Numbered from the stretch's first letter, positions 9,203-18,989 are shown. The stretch: 64,000 nucleotides of DNA from SUG1106 sp051883095 (GCA_051883095.1 JBJETB010000092.1:43467-107466), one strand, 5' to 3'. Notes: a model not told the origin generated them from the sequence alone. Program-made: numbers and translations.

Positions 9203-10129
9203 TTATACAGAGTCATTATGATTGATTGCCGCTTGGTGGGAGGATTCCTTACCGGCGGCATTTTCCATATACAGGATACTTGCCATGATGATGGCTGCCC
9301 CGGCCCATCCTGTAAGGCCCATTGCCTCTCTCAGAAGCAGTACGGAGAGAACACAGCCTGATGCCGGTTCAAGGGCAAAGATAACTCCTATGCGGTTGGC
9401 AGGCACAAAAGCTTCCAGATTGGACTGAAGGCAGAAGGCAACAGCACTGCAGAAAAGCCCCATGAGAAGGATAGCCACAACTTCGCTGCCTTTTGACGGA
9501 ACATAGCTGAGTTCATCGAGAAAGAGTGCGGTTATGGTGCCCCACAAAGAAATAAAGGCCATGAGAAATACGGTGAACAGTGACGAATCAACGTGTTCTT
9601 TTTTTGAAACCTTTTCCACCAGTATAATGTGAAGTGAGCCGGCAACAGCGGCAAGGAAACATAAAAAGTCTCCGAAGTTGACCACGAAGCTGCCCATATC
9701 AGGCGCATAACAGAGCAGAAACATGCCCACCAGACAGATAAGTGAACTGATGAAAATAAACTTTGATATTTTAACCTTGAACAGTAGCCTGTTCAGAACA
9801 GGTACAATCAGGAAGGACAGGCATGTAAAAAATGAAGCTCTGACCGATGTGGTGTACTTGATGCCCCATATGCCAAAGGCAAACATCAGGAAAACTGCAA
9901 ATGACAGCAGAAAGGCATATTTAATAACATCTCTGTTAAGCTGCCTGAATTTCTTGTGAAATACAGCAGCAAGCAAAAGAGCCGCCGACGCGAAGCGCAG
10001 GGATATTATGTAGAATGTAGGGCAGGCTTCAACGTATTTGGTGAGGGGATAGCTCAGTCCCCAGAAAAGTGCAGCTGCAACAAGCCCTATAACAGCAGAT
10101 TTTTCACTGATTTCATGTTTAGAAAACAT
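9203..10129 (-). CDS. EamA/DMT-family transporter
   Basis: A 308-residue protein of the drug/metabolite transporter superfamily with ten predicted membrane helices in two EamA repeats: ALFWGLSYPLTKY in the first and ALEPASGCVLSVLLLREAM near the end. Such proteins export or import amino acids, nucleosides or other small metabolites; the substrate cannot be told from sequence. I chose ATG 10127-10129, preceded by AGGAGA at 7 bases spacing. It overlaps the end of the AraC regulator gene by 11 bases, so the two form one operon. Confidence 0.8.
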   Translation of the reverse strand: MFSKHEISEKSAVIGLVAAALFWGLSYPLTKYVEACPTFYIISLRFASAALLLAAVFHKKFRQLNRDVIKYAFLLSFAVFLMFAFGIWGIKYTTSVRASFFTCLSFLIVPVLNRLLFKVKISKFIFISSLICLVGMFLLCYAPDMGSFVVNFGDFLCFLAAVAGSLHIILVEKVSKKEHVDSSLFTVFLMAFISLWGTITALFLDELSYVPSKGSEVVAILLMGLFCSAVAFCLQSNLEAFVPANRIGVIFALEPASGCVLSVLLLREAMGLTGWAGAAIIMASILYMENAAGKESSHQAAINHNDSV

Positions 10130-11993
10130 CGCCGGAATCTCCTTTCGGCCGGATAACCGCAATCTGCAGTCCGGCGCCTCTGATAGTAAAATTGATATTG
10201 AATGATGTACGGACATCTTCAACATATATGTCCAGCTCCGGCTCTGTAGGAATCAGAACCGGGGAACTGCTGGTAAAATCCTTTTCGTTGCCGAAATCAA
10301 AGGAGGACAGGTATGCGAAAATATTGTGATTCCTGAGCATCGAACATTTCATCACAGAATACATGCCGACCGGCAGATTTATGGAAACGTTTAAATCCAG
10401 TTCGTCTTTAAAGTTGTCAAGAATACTCTTGGCCTGATGTATAGTTGTCTCCTTGCGGCACATGTCAGCAATCTCATCATTGAAATTGATTGCAAATACA
10501 ACGTACCATGGGCTGCCGTCTGTATCTGATGCGATAACGCTGTACTGCTTTCCCCAGCAGAGGAGATGCCCTTTTATAAGCGAAAGCATCTGATAAGCAA
10601 AATAACTCGGTTTCCTGATTCCGTTTGATGTCAGAACCGAAGGAAGACCTGCAAGCAGCTGTTCTGAAGTGTTCTGGTCTCTCAGAGGGAGGCTGATCCA
10701 TTCTTCATCAGAGCGGATCCACTTTCTGAGCAGGCAGATAGGGAGCGCTATAGAGTCATTTCCTGATGTAACGGCTGCAGGAGCGGAGTCATGTATACTC
10801 TTCATTGATGTTCTGAAGCCGGCAGCTTCAAAAAGGGAGCGGAGCTGGCATGCATCAGCACTGTGTTTATCGTCATCAAGCACAGTGACCATCTCAGGAC
10901 GCAGCTGGGAAACATAGGCAAATATGCTGTATCCCATGGCCTTGAAATCTTCACATGTAACCGATACATTCAGTTTATGGTCAACATAGGAAATAGGTTT
11001 GCCGTGGATGTCAGCATCTATTTCAAGCTTCAGGCTGCTGACAAGGGAGGTGCTGTTTTTTTGCGAATTAAGGGAAGAAAGCAGCTGACGTATAAGCTTT
11101 ATGGCTTTGTTTGCAGGCACCGGAGTAAGGGTTTCCCGGTGGAACTCGCTTTTGACCATAGGCATGAATTTTTCCCGATGTTCACGAGGAGAATGTCCAA
11201 ACCACTTCTGAAAATATTTCTCATAATATGCCGTAGTTGAAAATCCAACGTCCCGCGCTATCTGACTTATCTTTTTGGTGGTGTCTAAAAGCTGTATTTC
11301 AGACCACTCTACACGGGCAAAACAGAGGAATTCACGGAAATTCATTCCCGTATAGTCCTTGATGATGTGAGAAATATAGAATGTGCTGAGATGCTCTATA
11401 TTAGCCAGATCTTCCAGTGTAATCTTTTCGGCATAATTCTGATATATATATCCTATGATGTGGCTGATTCTCTCAATCGTTATCTGATTGCTGTTTTCAA
11501 AATTTATGACCATTCTGCCGTTGAAAGCAAACAGGTTGAATATTTTCTCCAGATATTTGATGACGTCAATCATTGCATAGGTGCACTCAGTCTTGTATTT
11601 GGAGCTTTTGATAGAATACTGAAGGAGTATGCTGAGAAGCTTTTCCTGCAGATTGTCATGCTTTCTGGTTCTGGTCTTGTTTGTGTAGGTTCTGTAGCAT
11701 GCCTTGCTCAGAGACGGGAAATACTGTGAAAAATGGTGGGTGCTTATCTGTATAAGAGCGACAACATTGTCAGGATCGGTGGAGGTTATACCGTGAACCT
11801 CGTGGCCTGAATTGGTAAATATATCGCCTTGATGAAGTGTGTAGAAACAGTACCCGTTTTTAAGAGTAACCTCTCCTTTGAGAACAAAAACAAACTCAAT
11901 ATCCTGATGATAGTGAAGGGGGTAATCCTTAATGTTTGCAATTGTAATATTGATAGGAAAATCGTCCTGGTATGTGATTTTTTCAAATAACAT
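10119..11993 (-). CDS. AraC-family regulator with N-terminal cupin and long C-terminal domain
   Basis: A 624-residue regulator in three parts. Residues about 1-100 form a cupin sensor (PLHYHQDIEFVFVLKGEV, then HQGDIF). Residues about 190-285 carry the paired AraC helix-turn-helix (ITLEDLANIEHLSTFYISH and ISQIARDVGFSTTAYYEKYF). The last 320 residues resemble the glycosidase-fold extension of some Clostridial AraC regulators, probably non-catalytic. It is divergent from the dehydrogenase/glycyl radical enzyme operon and co-transcribed with the EamA transporter, so it likely controls both in response to the glycyl radical enzyme substrate. Confidence 0.82.
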   Translation of the reverse strand: MLFEKITYQDDFPINITIANIKDYPLHYHQDIEFVFVLKGEVTLKNGYCFYTLHQGDIFTNSGHEVHGITSTDPDNVVALIQISTHHFSQYFPSLSKACYRTYTNKTRTRKHDNLQEKLLSILLQYSIKSSKYKTECTYAMIDVIKYLEKIFNLFAFNGRMVINFENSNQITIERISHIIGYIYQNYAEKITLEDLANIEHLSTFYISHIIKDYTGMNFREFLCFARVEWSEIQLLDTTKKISQIARDVGFSTTAYYEKYFQKWFGHSPREHREKFMPMVKSEFHRETLTPVPANKAIKLIRQLLSSLNSQKNSTSLVSSLKLEIDADIHGKPISYVDHKLNVSVTCEDFKAMGYSIFAYVSQLRPEMVTVLDDDKHSADACQLRSLFEAAGFRTSMKSIHDSAPAAVTSGNDSIALPICLLRKWIRSDEEWISLPLRDQNTSEQLLAGLPSVLTSNGIRKPSYFAYQMLSLIKGHLLCWGKQYSVIASDTDGSPWYVVFAINFNDEIADMCRKETTIHQAKSILDNFKDELDLNVSINLPVGMYSVMKCSMLRNHNIFAYLSSFDFGNEKDFTSSSPVLIPTEPELDIYVEDVRTSFNINFTIRGAGLQIAVIRPKGDSGDVF

Positions 11994-12110
11994 GCTATCA
12001 CCTGCCTTGCCGGAAGTTTACTTCTTCTCATAATAATTATATAACGAAATCCTTCCGGAGAAAAGATAAGAATAATAAGATTTCATAGCAAATTAATTAT
12101 ATTTTCGGAC

Positions 12111-12149
12111 AATGCAATAGTTGCTTTTAAGGGGCAAACTGATTAAAAT
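12111..12149 (+). promoter_or_regulatory. Promoter of the glycyl radical enzyme operon with overlapping palindrome
   Basis: TTGCTT (12121-12126) and TAAAAT (12144-12149) are 17 bases apart. The palindrome GCAATAGTTGC (12114-12124) covers the -35 box and is a candidate operator. The 14-base context AATGCAATAGTTGC recurs at 36630-36643, upstream of the UroD-thioredoxin gene. Confidence 0.5.
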
Positions 12150-12198
12150 TGATAATAGATAACTAAGATTAACCAGCGGAAAATCAGGAGGTATAATT

Positions 12199-12948
12199 AT
12201 GAGTGACGCTAGAGTATGTGTTATCACCGGAGCTTCCGGCGGTATCGGAGAAGAAGTTGTAAAGAAATACTATAAAAACGGATATGACGTCGTTATGCTT
12301 GATATCAAAGAAGATGCATTAAAAGCTTTGATGGAAAAGGAAAAGTTCGATCCTGCAAGAGTTATTTACAAGACCGTGGATGTTTCCAGCGAAGAACAGG
12401 TAATCGACACAATCAATCAGATCAAGGAAGAAAAGGGCAGAATCGATGTCCTTGTAAATACTGCCGGAATAATCGGCAAATATGACGAAACAATCAAGTA
12501 CACCTTTGATAATTTCAAGAGAATCTACGAGATAAACGTATTCGGAACATTCCTGATGATGAAATACGTACTGCCTGTAATGGTAGAACAGAAGAAGGGA
12601 GCTATCGTAAACTTCGGTTCATGCTCCGGTATGACAGGATACACATCCGAAGTCGGATACGGCTCCAGCAAATGGGCTGTAATCGGCATGACCAAGACAG
12701 TTGCAAACGAATATTTCAAACAGGGAATACGTGCAAACTCAATTTCACCGGGATGGGTCAACACAGAAATGCTTAAACAGACTCTCAGAGACTATGAAAC
12801 AACAGGTGACACTGTAAACTTCGGATGTCCCGGACGTCCGGGCGAGCCGAGCGAAATGGCAGATGCTGTTTACTACCTCAGCTCCGACGATGCATCTTTC
12901 GTAAACGGTGTAAACCTTCTGGTAGACGGCGGCAAGATGCTTGACTAA
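12199..12948 (+). CDS. Short-chain dehydrogenase/reductase
   Basis: A 249-residue classical SDR oxidoreductase. The cofactor motif is TGASGGIG (residues 10-17), followed by the acidic VVMLDIKED, which suggests NAD(H) rather than NADP(H). The catalytic residues are Ser141 or Ser143, Tyr154 and Lys158 in YGSSK. The C-terminal FVNGVNLLVDGG is typical of the family. It lies 40 bases upstream of the glycyl radical enzyme gene with strong AGGAGG sites at both genes, so it probably oxidises or reduces a carbonyl/alcohol entering or leaving that enzyme. Substrate unknown. Confidence 0.85.
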   Translation: MSDARVCVITGASGGIGEEVVKKYYKNGYDVVMLDIKEDALKALMEKEKFDPARVIYKTVDVSSEEQVIDTINQIKEEKGRIDVLVNTAGIIGKYDETIKYTFDNFKRIYEINVFGTFLMMKYVLPVMVEQKKGAIVNFGSCSGMTGYTSEVGYGSSKWAVIGMTKTVANEYFKQGIRANSISPGWVNTEMLKQTLRDYETTGDTVNFGCPGRPGEPSEMADAVYYLSSDDASFVNGVNLLVDGGKMLD

Positions 12949-12988
12949 TCAGACGCGTATCAGAGATTGATTTATAAGGAGAATAAAA

Positions 12989-15367
12989 ATGCTTAATGAA
13001 AGAATTCAGAGAATGAGAGACAAGCTGTGGGATTCAAAACCGTGCATCACTGCAGAGCGTCTCGTTCTGGCGACTGAGGCATACAAGCAGTTCGCCGGAG
13101 ATTCAGTGCCTCTTTTCAGGGCAAAAGTAGTAAATTATATCATGGAAAACATGACTACACTCATTATGGATGACGAACTCATTGTCGGCACTCCTACCAA
13201 CAAATACAGAGGAGCAAACCTTCATCCTGAGTTCCAGTCCAGTTCATGGTATGTCAGTGATATAGATAAATTCCCGACAAGGAGCAAAGACCCGTATAAT
13301 ATTTCACCGGAAGACAGAGAACAGATTCTGGAAACTTTGAAATACTGGGAAGGAAAGTCCATGGAGGATCTTTCCAAGAAGGTTCTGCCTCCTCACATTG
13401 AAGAACTCATCGAGGATGATGTAATCACCGTAGGACTCAGAAACGGTGTATCCGGAGAAACCACCTGCGACCACGAAAAGGTTCTTGCCGTAGGCATGAG
13501 AGGATATATCGACGAATGTAAGGAGAATATAGCAAAGACTGCCGGAACCACCAGAGAGGACCAGCAGAAGATAGATTTCTGGAAAGCATGCATAATTCAG
13601 GCAGAAGCTCTGATTACATACGCACATCGTATGGCAGAGGAGGCAGAACGCCAGGCAGCAGCATGCACTGATGAAAAGAGAAAGAAGGAACTTCTGACAA
13701 TTGCAGAAAACTGCAGAGTTGTCCCTGAGTTCAGTCCTAAGAACTTCATGCAGGCTCTTCAGTCAGTATGGTTTGTACATGTATACTTCCATATCGAAGT
13801 GTGCACCACAGCAAACGGCTTCGGCAGATTCGACCAGTACATGTGGCCGTACTACAAGAAGGATGTCATCGATGAAAAGAACATCACAAGGGAGGAAGCT
13901 CTGGAAATGCTGGAATGCTTCTACCTGAAGGCTTGTGAGGTATTCGAGGTAAGAGACAGCTGGTATGCTACCAACTTCGCAGGATATCCGATGTGGGAAA
14001 TCCTCCTGGTAGGAGGACAGACTCCTGACGGTAAGGATGCAACCAACGAACTGTCATATCTCTGCCTGGATGCGGCTGACGAGCTCAAGACCAGCCAGCC
14101 TGTAATGGGCGTGCGCGTATGGGAAGGAACTCCGGAAGCTCTTATCAGAAAAGGCTGCATGATGATTCAGGACGGACAGGCAAACCCTGGATTCTTCAAT
14201 GATGATGTGGCAATGAAAATGGCTCTCGGAAAAGGCTGCACCATGGAAGAGGCAAGAGACTGGACTATCGTAGGATGTGTTCAGCCGGGACCTGGAGGCG
14301 GAGCTACAGACGGTTCCCCTGACGCAGGATATGTAAACATGGGCAAGATGGTTGAGCTTGTTCTTCACAACGGCGTTGACCCTAGAACCGGCAAGCTGGT
14401 AGGCCTTCAGACAGGAGATCCTAGAGAATTCAAGAACGTGGAAGATCTCAAGGATGCCCTCAAAAAACAGATTTTACATCACTATAAATTAATAAAGACA
14501 GGCTATGATATCATGCAGAGCTGCCACATGGAGAGATATCCGGTAATATTCGCCTCCATGGTGACAAAGGGCTGCGTAGAAAGCGGAAAATCAGTACAGC
14601 ATGGCGGTGCCAAGTATACTACAAGCGGTTTATACATTACAGGCGCGGCAAATATGGCTGACTCTATCGCGGCAATTGAAAAATGCGTATTTGAGGATAA
14701 GGATTTCACCATGGATGAGCTTATCACAGCTCTGGATAAGAACTTCGAAGGTGAAGAGAGAATGAGACAGCTGCTCCTCAACAAGCCGCCGAAATTCGGT
14801 AACGATAACGAGCATGTTGATGCCATCTATAGAGAAATGACTCACTTTATTGCAGACAATGTACAGACATGGCATGACGCAAGAGGCGGATATTACTCAT
14901 TCAATGTACATTCACAGACTGTAAACATTTCTCACGGTGAGGTTTGCGGAGCTCTTCCTGACGGCAGACTGGCAGGAGAACCGCTTTGCGACAACGCATC
15001 TCCGATGATGGGAAGAGACGTGAAAGGCCCTACCGCTACAGTCAAGTCAGTAGCTTCCATGGGTCAGGAGGCATTCCACGACGGAGCACTGTTCAATCTG
15101 CGTTTCGACCCTAAGGGCGTAGCAGGCGAAAAGGGACTTAACGACCTTGAAGGCGTTATAAAGACTTACTTCAAGAGCGGCGGAAACCATATCCAGATCA
15201 ATGTTGTGGATAACGAAACCCTTAAGGATGCTCAGATTCACCCTGAAATGCACAAGGGCCTCATGGTTCGTGTTGCCGGTTACATGGCTTACTTCACAGA
15301 GCTTGACAAGAGCGCACAGGATGTAATCATCCACAGAACAACTCATTTTGAAAGTGCAGAAGGATAA
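12989..15367 (+). CDS. Glycyl radical enzyme with atypical Cys-Val-Gln-Pro active site
   Basis: A 792-residue enzyme of the pyruvate formate-lyase/glycerol-dehydratase superfamily. The glycyl radical loop is RVAGYMAYF with Gly764, and the thiyl cysteine is Cys430 in IVGCVQPGPGGG. In choline TMA-lyase, glycerol and propanediol dehydratases and hydroxyproline dehydratase the residue two after the Cys is a catalytic Glu (CVEP); here it is Gln432. This argues against the usual Glu-dependent elimination, so I do not assign cutC or another named activity. It is co-transcribed with an SDR upstream and the activase 11 bases downstream, under a divergent AraC regulator. Confidence 0.88.
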   Translation: MLNERIQRMRDKLWDSKPCITAERLVLATEAYKQFAGDSVPLFRAKVVNYIMENMTTLIMDDELIVGTPTNKYRGANLHPEFQSSSWYVSDIDKFPTRSKDPYNISPEDREQILETLKYWEGKSMEDLSKKVLPPHIEELIEDDVITVGLRNGVSGETTCDHEKVLAVGMRGYIDECKENIAKTAGTTREDQQKIDFWKACIIQAEALITYAHRMAEEAERQAAACTDEKRKKELLTIAENCRVVPEFSPKNFMQALQSVWFVHVYFHIEVCTTANGFGRFDQYMWPYYKKDVIDEKNITREEALEMLECFYLKACEVFEVRDSWYATNFAGYPMWEILLVGGQTPDGKDATNELSYLCLDAADELKTSQPVMGVRVWEGTPEALIRKGCMMIQDGQANPGFFNDDVAMKMALGKGCTMEEARDWTIVGCVQPGPGGGATDGSPDAGYVNMGKMVELVLHNGVDPRTGKLVGLQTGDPREFKNVEDLKDALKKQILHHYKLIKTGYDIMQSCHMERYPVIFASMVTKGCVESGKSVQHGGAKYTTSGLYITGAANMADSIAAIEKCVFEDKDFTMDELITALDKNFEGEERMRQLLLNKPPKFGNDNEHVDAIYREMTHFIADNVQTWHDARGGYYSFNVHSQTVNISHGEVCGALPDGRLAGEPLCDNASPMMGRDVKGPTATVKSVASMGQEAFHDGALFNLRFDPKGVAGEKGLNDLEGVIKTYFKSGGNHIQINVVDNETLKDAQIHPEMHKGLMVRVAGYMAYFTELDKSAQDVIIHRTTHFESAEG

Positions 15368-15378
15368 TTCAGACCGCT

Positions 15379-16314
15379 ATGGACAGAAACAATAAAAAAG
15401 CTTTGGTCGGCGGAATACAGAAATTTTCGACGGAAGATGGTCCGGGTATCCGGACCACCGTCTTTCTGAAAGGATGTCCGCTGAACTGCAAATGGTGCCA
15501 CAACCCGGAACTTATTGCCTTTGAGCAGCAGGTAATCAAAATGCCAAACAGCTGTATCAAGTGCGGCTACTGCCTTGAACACTGCCCGGAGAAAGCGGTA
15601 TACCTGGATGAAAATCTGAAGGTTGAAATAGACCGCCGGAAGTGCAGCAGCTGCATGGAGTGTACTGAATTCTGCTATGCAGGGGCTCTGAAGAAAGTTG
15701 CAGAAGAGATGACTGCTGAGGAAGTAATGTATCAGGTTGCTCAGGATGCCGGCTTTTATGAACATACCGGAGGAGGTATGACCATATCCGGCGGAGAAAT
15801 GCTTTCCCATGCTGATTTTGCGGAGGAACTGATCCGGCTTGCGGAAGAAAGAAAAATCGGTGTATGCCTTGATACTTCCGGATATGGAAAAGGCGAGGAG
15901 CTTCTGTTTCTGGCGAAAATGAATAATGTAACCGATATTCTTTTCGATATGAAGTCCATTGACGATGATGTTCACCGTGAATATACAGGACGCAGCAATG
16001 AACTGATTTTGAAAAATTTAGAGATTCTTGCATCAGATCAGACAGTCCTGCCTAAAATTCAGATGAGAATGCCTCTTATTTCAGGTGTCAATGACAGCTG
16101 GGACATCATTGAAAAAACTGCAGAACTGTATAAAAGGCTGGGGCTTCAGCGCGTAACGCTGCTTCCTTATCACGATCTGGGAATCGCAAAAATGCGGAAT
16201 ATAGGAGGAGTGGAATGCAGATTCCAGCCACCTTCAGATGAACGTGTGGATGAAATTAAAGCGTTTTTTGAGAAAAACGCCGATATGAAAGTTGAGATTT
16301 TAGGGAAACTATAA
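15379..16314 (+). CDS. Glycyl radical enzyme activating enzyme (radical SAM)
   Basis: A 311-residue radical SAM enzyme that would abstract hydrogen from Gly764 of the neighbouring enzyme. The radical SAM cluster is bound by GCPLNCKWC (Cys-x3-Cys-x2-Cys). A bacterial ferredoxin-type insert follows (CIKCGYCLEHCP and CSSCMECTEFC), giving two further [4Fe-4S] clusters, as in the activases of decarboxylases and dehydratases but not of pyruvate formate-lyase. The GGGMTISGGEML segment matches the SAM-binding region. It lies 11 bases after the glycyl radical enzyme gene and ends the operon. Confidence 0.92.
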   Translation: MDRNNKKALVGGIQKFSTEDGPGIRTTVFLKGCPLNCKWCHNPELIAFEQQVIKMPNSCIKCGYCLEHCPEKAVYLDENLKVEIDRRKCSSCMECTEFCYAGALKKVAEEMTAEEVMYQVAQDAGFYEHTGGGMTISGGEMLSHADFAEELIRLAEERKIGVCLDTSGYGKGEELLFLAKMNNVTDILFDMKSIDDDVHREYTGRSNELILKNLEILASDQTVLPKIQMRMPLISGVNDSWDIIEKTAELYKRLGLQRVTLLPYHDLGIAKMRNIGGVECRFQPPSDERVDEIKAFFEKNADMKVEILGKL

Positions 16315-16341
16315 TCCAGCCACCTTTTTATTAATAAGTTA

Positions 16342-16386
16342 AAAAGCTGCAGCGCCTCCGTTGTAAACGGCGACGCTGCAGCTTTT
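16342..16386. terminator. Bidirectional terminator between activase and racemase genes
   Basis: A near-perfect inverted repeat, AAAAGCTGCAGCG paired with CGCTGCAGCTTTT around an inner CCGTT/AACGG stem, serves both convergent operons. Confidence 0.9.
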
Positions 16387-16424
16387 ATAATGATCTTTTG
16401 TATTTGCCGTAATTATGGAACGTT

Positions 16425-17516
16425 TTACTTGAAAACAATCTGAACGTTTCTGCAATTGGTCAGGTATACGAGAGAAGCATAATCGATGTCAAAGGAAAGC
16501 ACATCGCCTACTTCAATATCCCTTTCCGCATCCTCGATGTCCAGTATGGTATGGTCGCTGGAAGCGCCGATAACTTCTATTCCCTTATCTCTAGGGAAAA
16601 TCTCATCTATGCTGCCGTAGTCAACCTTGCCTATTCCAAGAAGTGCGCGCTTTCTTATGCCGCGGTCAACATATGTAGGTCTGTGTCCGAAGGCGTCAAT
16701 GGAAATAGTTCCCACCGGATGTGAAGGCTTTGTCTTGACTTCGATAACTTCAGCCTGCAAAGTGTAAACATCCTGATGCATGCTGCTCATATCAAGACCG
16801 TAGAATCTGTCCAGATCCTTGGCCAGAAGTATTCCTTCGCCGACCCTCAGCAGATTTACTCTTTCAGGCATTTTGCCGTCATAGATACGAGGAAGGCTGG
16901 TTGTGGCTCCACCTGAGATGAATTCCAGTGTCCTGCCTATACGCGCTTCTATGGCCTCTGCTATAACTACAAGCTCCTGGAGTTTATCAGCGGTTGCTTC
17001 GATTGAACCGTAGCATCCCAGGTTTGTTCCTACTCCGGCAAGAATAAGGTTGTCCATTTCATCTTCTACCTGTACGGCCATTGATACCATTTCATCTTTG
17101 TCCCAGAAGCCTTCCCTCAGGTCTCCAAGATCCGCCATAAGGATAACCTTGTGATGCTTTCCCTGTTTGCCGGCTTCTTCGTTTAAAGCGCGGAGAACCT
17201 TGATTTCACTGTTTAAGCTGATGTCTGTAAGCCTGATGACTTCAGGAACCTCGCTGAGCATCGGAACGCGGAGAAGCAGCATAGGAAGCTTTATACCGTA
17301 TTCTTTGGCATCTTCGATCTGCTCAAGTCTGGATGATGCAATCATCGTAACTCCGCCTTCTACAAACTTAGCTGCACATTCAGGAATGCCAGTCGTACCT
17401 TTTATTACTCCGGCCACCTGGATACCGAATTCCGCACACTGGTTCACAACTGTCTGGACATTTTCCTTTAAATACTGCAAATTAATCTCTAAACGTGGAT
17501 ACAACTGATTAACCAT
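16425..17516 (-). CDS. Alanine/ornithine-racemase-family PLP enzyme
   Basis: A 363-residue fold-type III PLP enzyme like the ornithine racemase of amino-acid-fermenting Clostridia and YhfX-type racemases. Lys39 in AGVIKGTTG is the expected Schiff-base lysine. The GVGTNLGCYG and FISGGATTSLPRI segments match the PLP-phosphate side of the barrel, and the C-terminal half forms the beta domain. Ornithine racemase feeds D-ornithine into reductive ornithine fermentation; no other gene of that pathway is visible here, so the substrate stays open. It begins at ATG 17514-17516 after AAAGGAGA. Confidence 0.75.
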   Translation of the reverse strand: MVNQLYPRLEINLQYLKENVQTVVNQCAEFGIQVAGVIKGTTGIPECAAKFVEGGVTMIASSRLEQIEDAKEYGIKLPMLLLRVPMLSEVPEVIRLTDISLNSEIKVLRALNEEAGKQGKHHKVILMADLGDLREGFWDKDEMVSMAVQVEDEMDNLILAGVGTNLGCYGSIEATADKLQELVVIAEAIEARIGRTLEFISGGATTSLPRIYDGKMPERVNLLRVGEGILLAKDLDRFYGLDMSSMHQDVYTLQAEVIEVKTKPSHPVGTISIDAFGHRPTYVDRGIRKRALLGIGKVDYGSIDEIFPRDKGIEVIGASSDHTILDIEDAERDIEVGDVLSFDIDYASLVYLTNCRNVQIVFK

Positions 17517-17648
17517 AAGATTATCTCCTTTTATTTATTAGATTTTATATCAAATGATAACTCTGTAACTTCATTTTAGCATTTCAAGGCAGAAACGTTT
17601 AAAAAATAGTTTGCTAGTTTTAGGAAAATTTTTATTGATAGAAAAAAT

Positions 17649-18953
17649 TTATAGCAGATCGGCCGCATCTCTGTTGTGATTGGTGCGGTACTGCTTAGGG
17701 GTTACACCTTTGATTTTTCTGAAAACCTTTGTGAAATAGCTCTGATCGTCGAAACCCGCAGACAGAGAGATATCTATAATACTCATGTTCGAATTAGTGA
17801 GCAGAGAGCAGGCATACTCGACTTTTAAAGAGTTGATATAGTCCGTAAATGTAACGCCCATTTCGCTCTTGAAAAGCGTTGAAAAATATGAAGGGTTCAC
17901 ATGGAGATTTGATTCTATATCCTTTAAGGAAATTTTATCTTTAAAGTTGTTGTTTATGAATTGAAGCGCCTTGGAAATAATCTGTGAATTACCGCTGTAA
18001 ACAGAACGGAGAGTATTTTTGGAGATTAAATCCACAAGATTAAGAGAAATGGCAAGAAGCTGTCCATATGTCTCAGCATCGCATATCCGGTTGATGATAT
18101 CTAAATCCAGATCGACGGATTCCTTTATATTAGTGCCGCTTTCGTTTACAGTTCTTATCACGATGGCGAAGAACCAGATTACCTTGGTGCGGACACCGTC
18201 CATGCTGCCGGTTTCCATAATCGAGAAGGTATTCAGAAGATGTTCAAAAAGCTCCTGCGCTTTTTCACTGTTTCCATTGACAATATTTTCGATAGTCTCG
18301 TTTTCCAGGGCATAAGGATACTCTATATCAACATGCTCTTTTTTTATGTTCTGAATATCCACATTGATCTGATTCTGCTTTTCGTTCTGGTTGCGGAGAA
18401 GACTGTAATCGTTGTTTCGGGATACAGATGTTATGATGCAGTTGTGCAGCAGCAGTGCCAGTTCAGAAACCTGATTGGGAAGGTATGCGTGCATTTTATT
18501 TGCAAACATTTCCGCCATTTTGAGAGTGACATCGTTCAGAGAGTTGAGGGAGGAAAACTTTTTTACCGTACTTCCCCTGAGCTCACCCATTACTATAGGA
18601 CCGGCTATAAAATAGCCTATAAATTTACGGTCTATGATGAGAGGCATTGCTATGTTGGTCAGCCCTGATTTGCACAGAAATATGTAAGGTTCTCCAAGAC
18701 GGGAGGAAAACTGACCTGCAGAAGTTAAGTTCTTCCTGCAGGCGCTGTCAGGCTGTGAATACACCTGAAACATATTGCAGATCTTGTTATTTGTGTTGCA
18801 TTGCATAAGAATTTCGTTATCAGAATTAAAAAAAGTGATAGGAATCCCTGTTATATCAGAAAAAGCTTCTAAGGATTGGGTAAGGTAATTCGATAGTCCG
18901 GCCTGATTGTTAGGGTCAGGTCTGTCAATGCTTGGAATAACAAAATTTTTCAT
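17649..18953 (-). CDS. PocR-domain AraC-family transcription regulator
   Basis: A 434-residue regulator. Residues about 20-165 form a PocR ligand-binding domain (ITGIPITFFNSDNEIL, then the Cys-containing PDSACRKNL and the FIGYFIAGPI strand). The C-terminal 100 residues are an AraC helix-turn-helix pair (ISLKDIESNLHVNPSYFSTLFK and MSIIDISLSAGFDDQSYF). PocR domains sense small hydrocarbon-type ligands in known members. It is divergent from mttC, separated by 251 bases with no strong sigma-A promoter on the + side, so it is the best candidate activator of the methylamine/Pyl operon. The ligand (TMA, a precursor or a corrinoid) is inference. Confidence 0.82.
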   Translation of the reverse strand: MKNFVIPSIDRPDPNNQAGLSNYLTQSLEAFSDITGIPITFFNSDNEILMQCNTNNKICNMFQVYSQPDSACRKNLTSAGQFSSRLGEPYIFLCKSGLTNIAMPLIIDRKFIGYFIAGPIVMGELRGSTVKKFSSLNSLNDVTLKMAEMFANKMHAYLPNQVSELALLLHNCIITSVSRNNDYSLLRNQNEKQNQINVDIQNIKKEHVDIEYPYALENETIENIVNGNSEKAQELFEHLLNTFSIMETGSMDGVRTKVIWFFAIVIRTVNESGTNIKESVDLDLDIINRICDAETYGQLLAISLNLVDLISKNTLRSVYSGNSQIISKALQFINNNFKDKISLKDIESNLHVNPSYFSTLFKSEMGVTFTDYINSLKVEYACSLLTNSNMSIIDISLSAGFDDQSYFTKVFRKIKGVTPKQYRTNHNRDAADLL

Positions 18954-18989
18954 ATTAATGCCCTCTGAAATACAAATATAATTCTAAAA

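Noticed and set aside
12989..15367. Choline trimethylamine-lyase CutC supplying TMA to the Pyl locus
   Set aside because: The CVEP motif and choline-type context (microcompartment genes) are absent; Gln replaces the catalytic Glu. A TMA-producing role cannot be claimed.
15343..15975. Minus-strand frame opposite the glycyl radical activase
   Set aside because: Antisense shadow of a gene with clear radical SAM and ferredoxin motifs.
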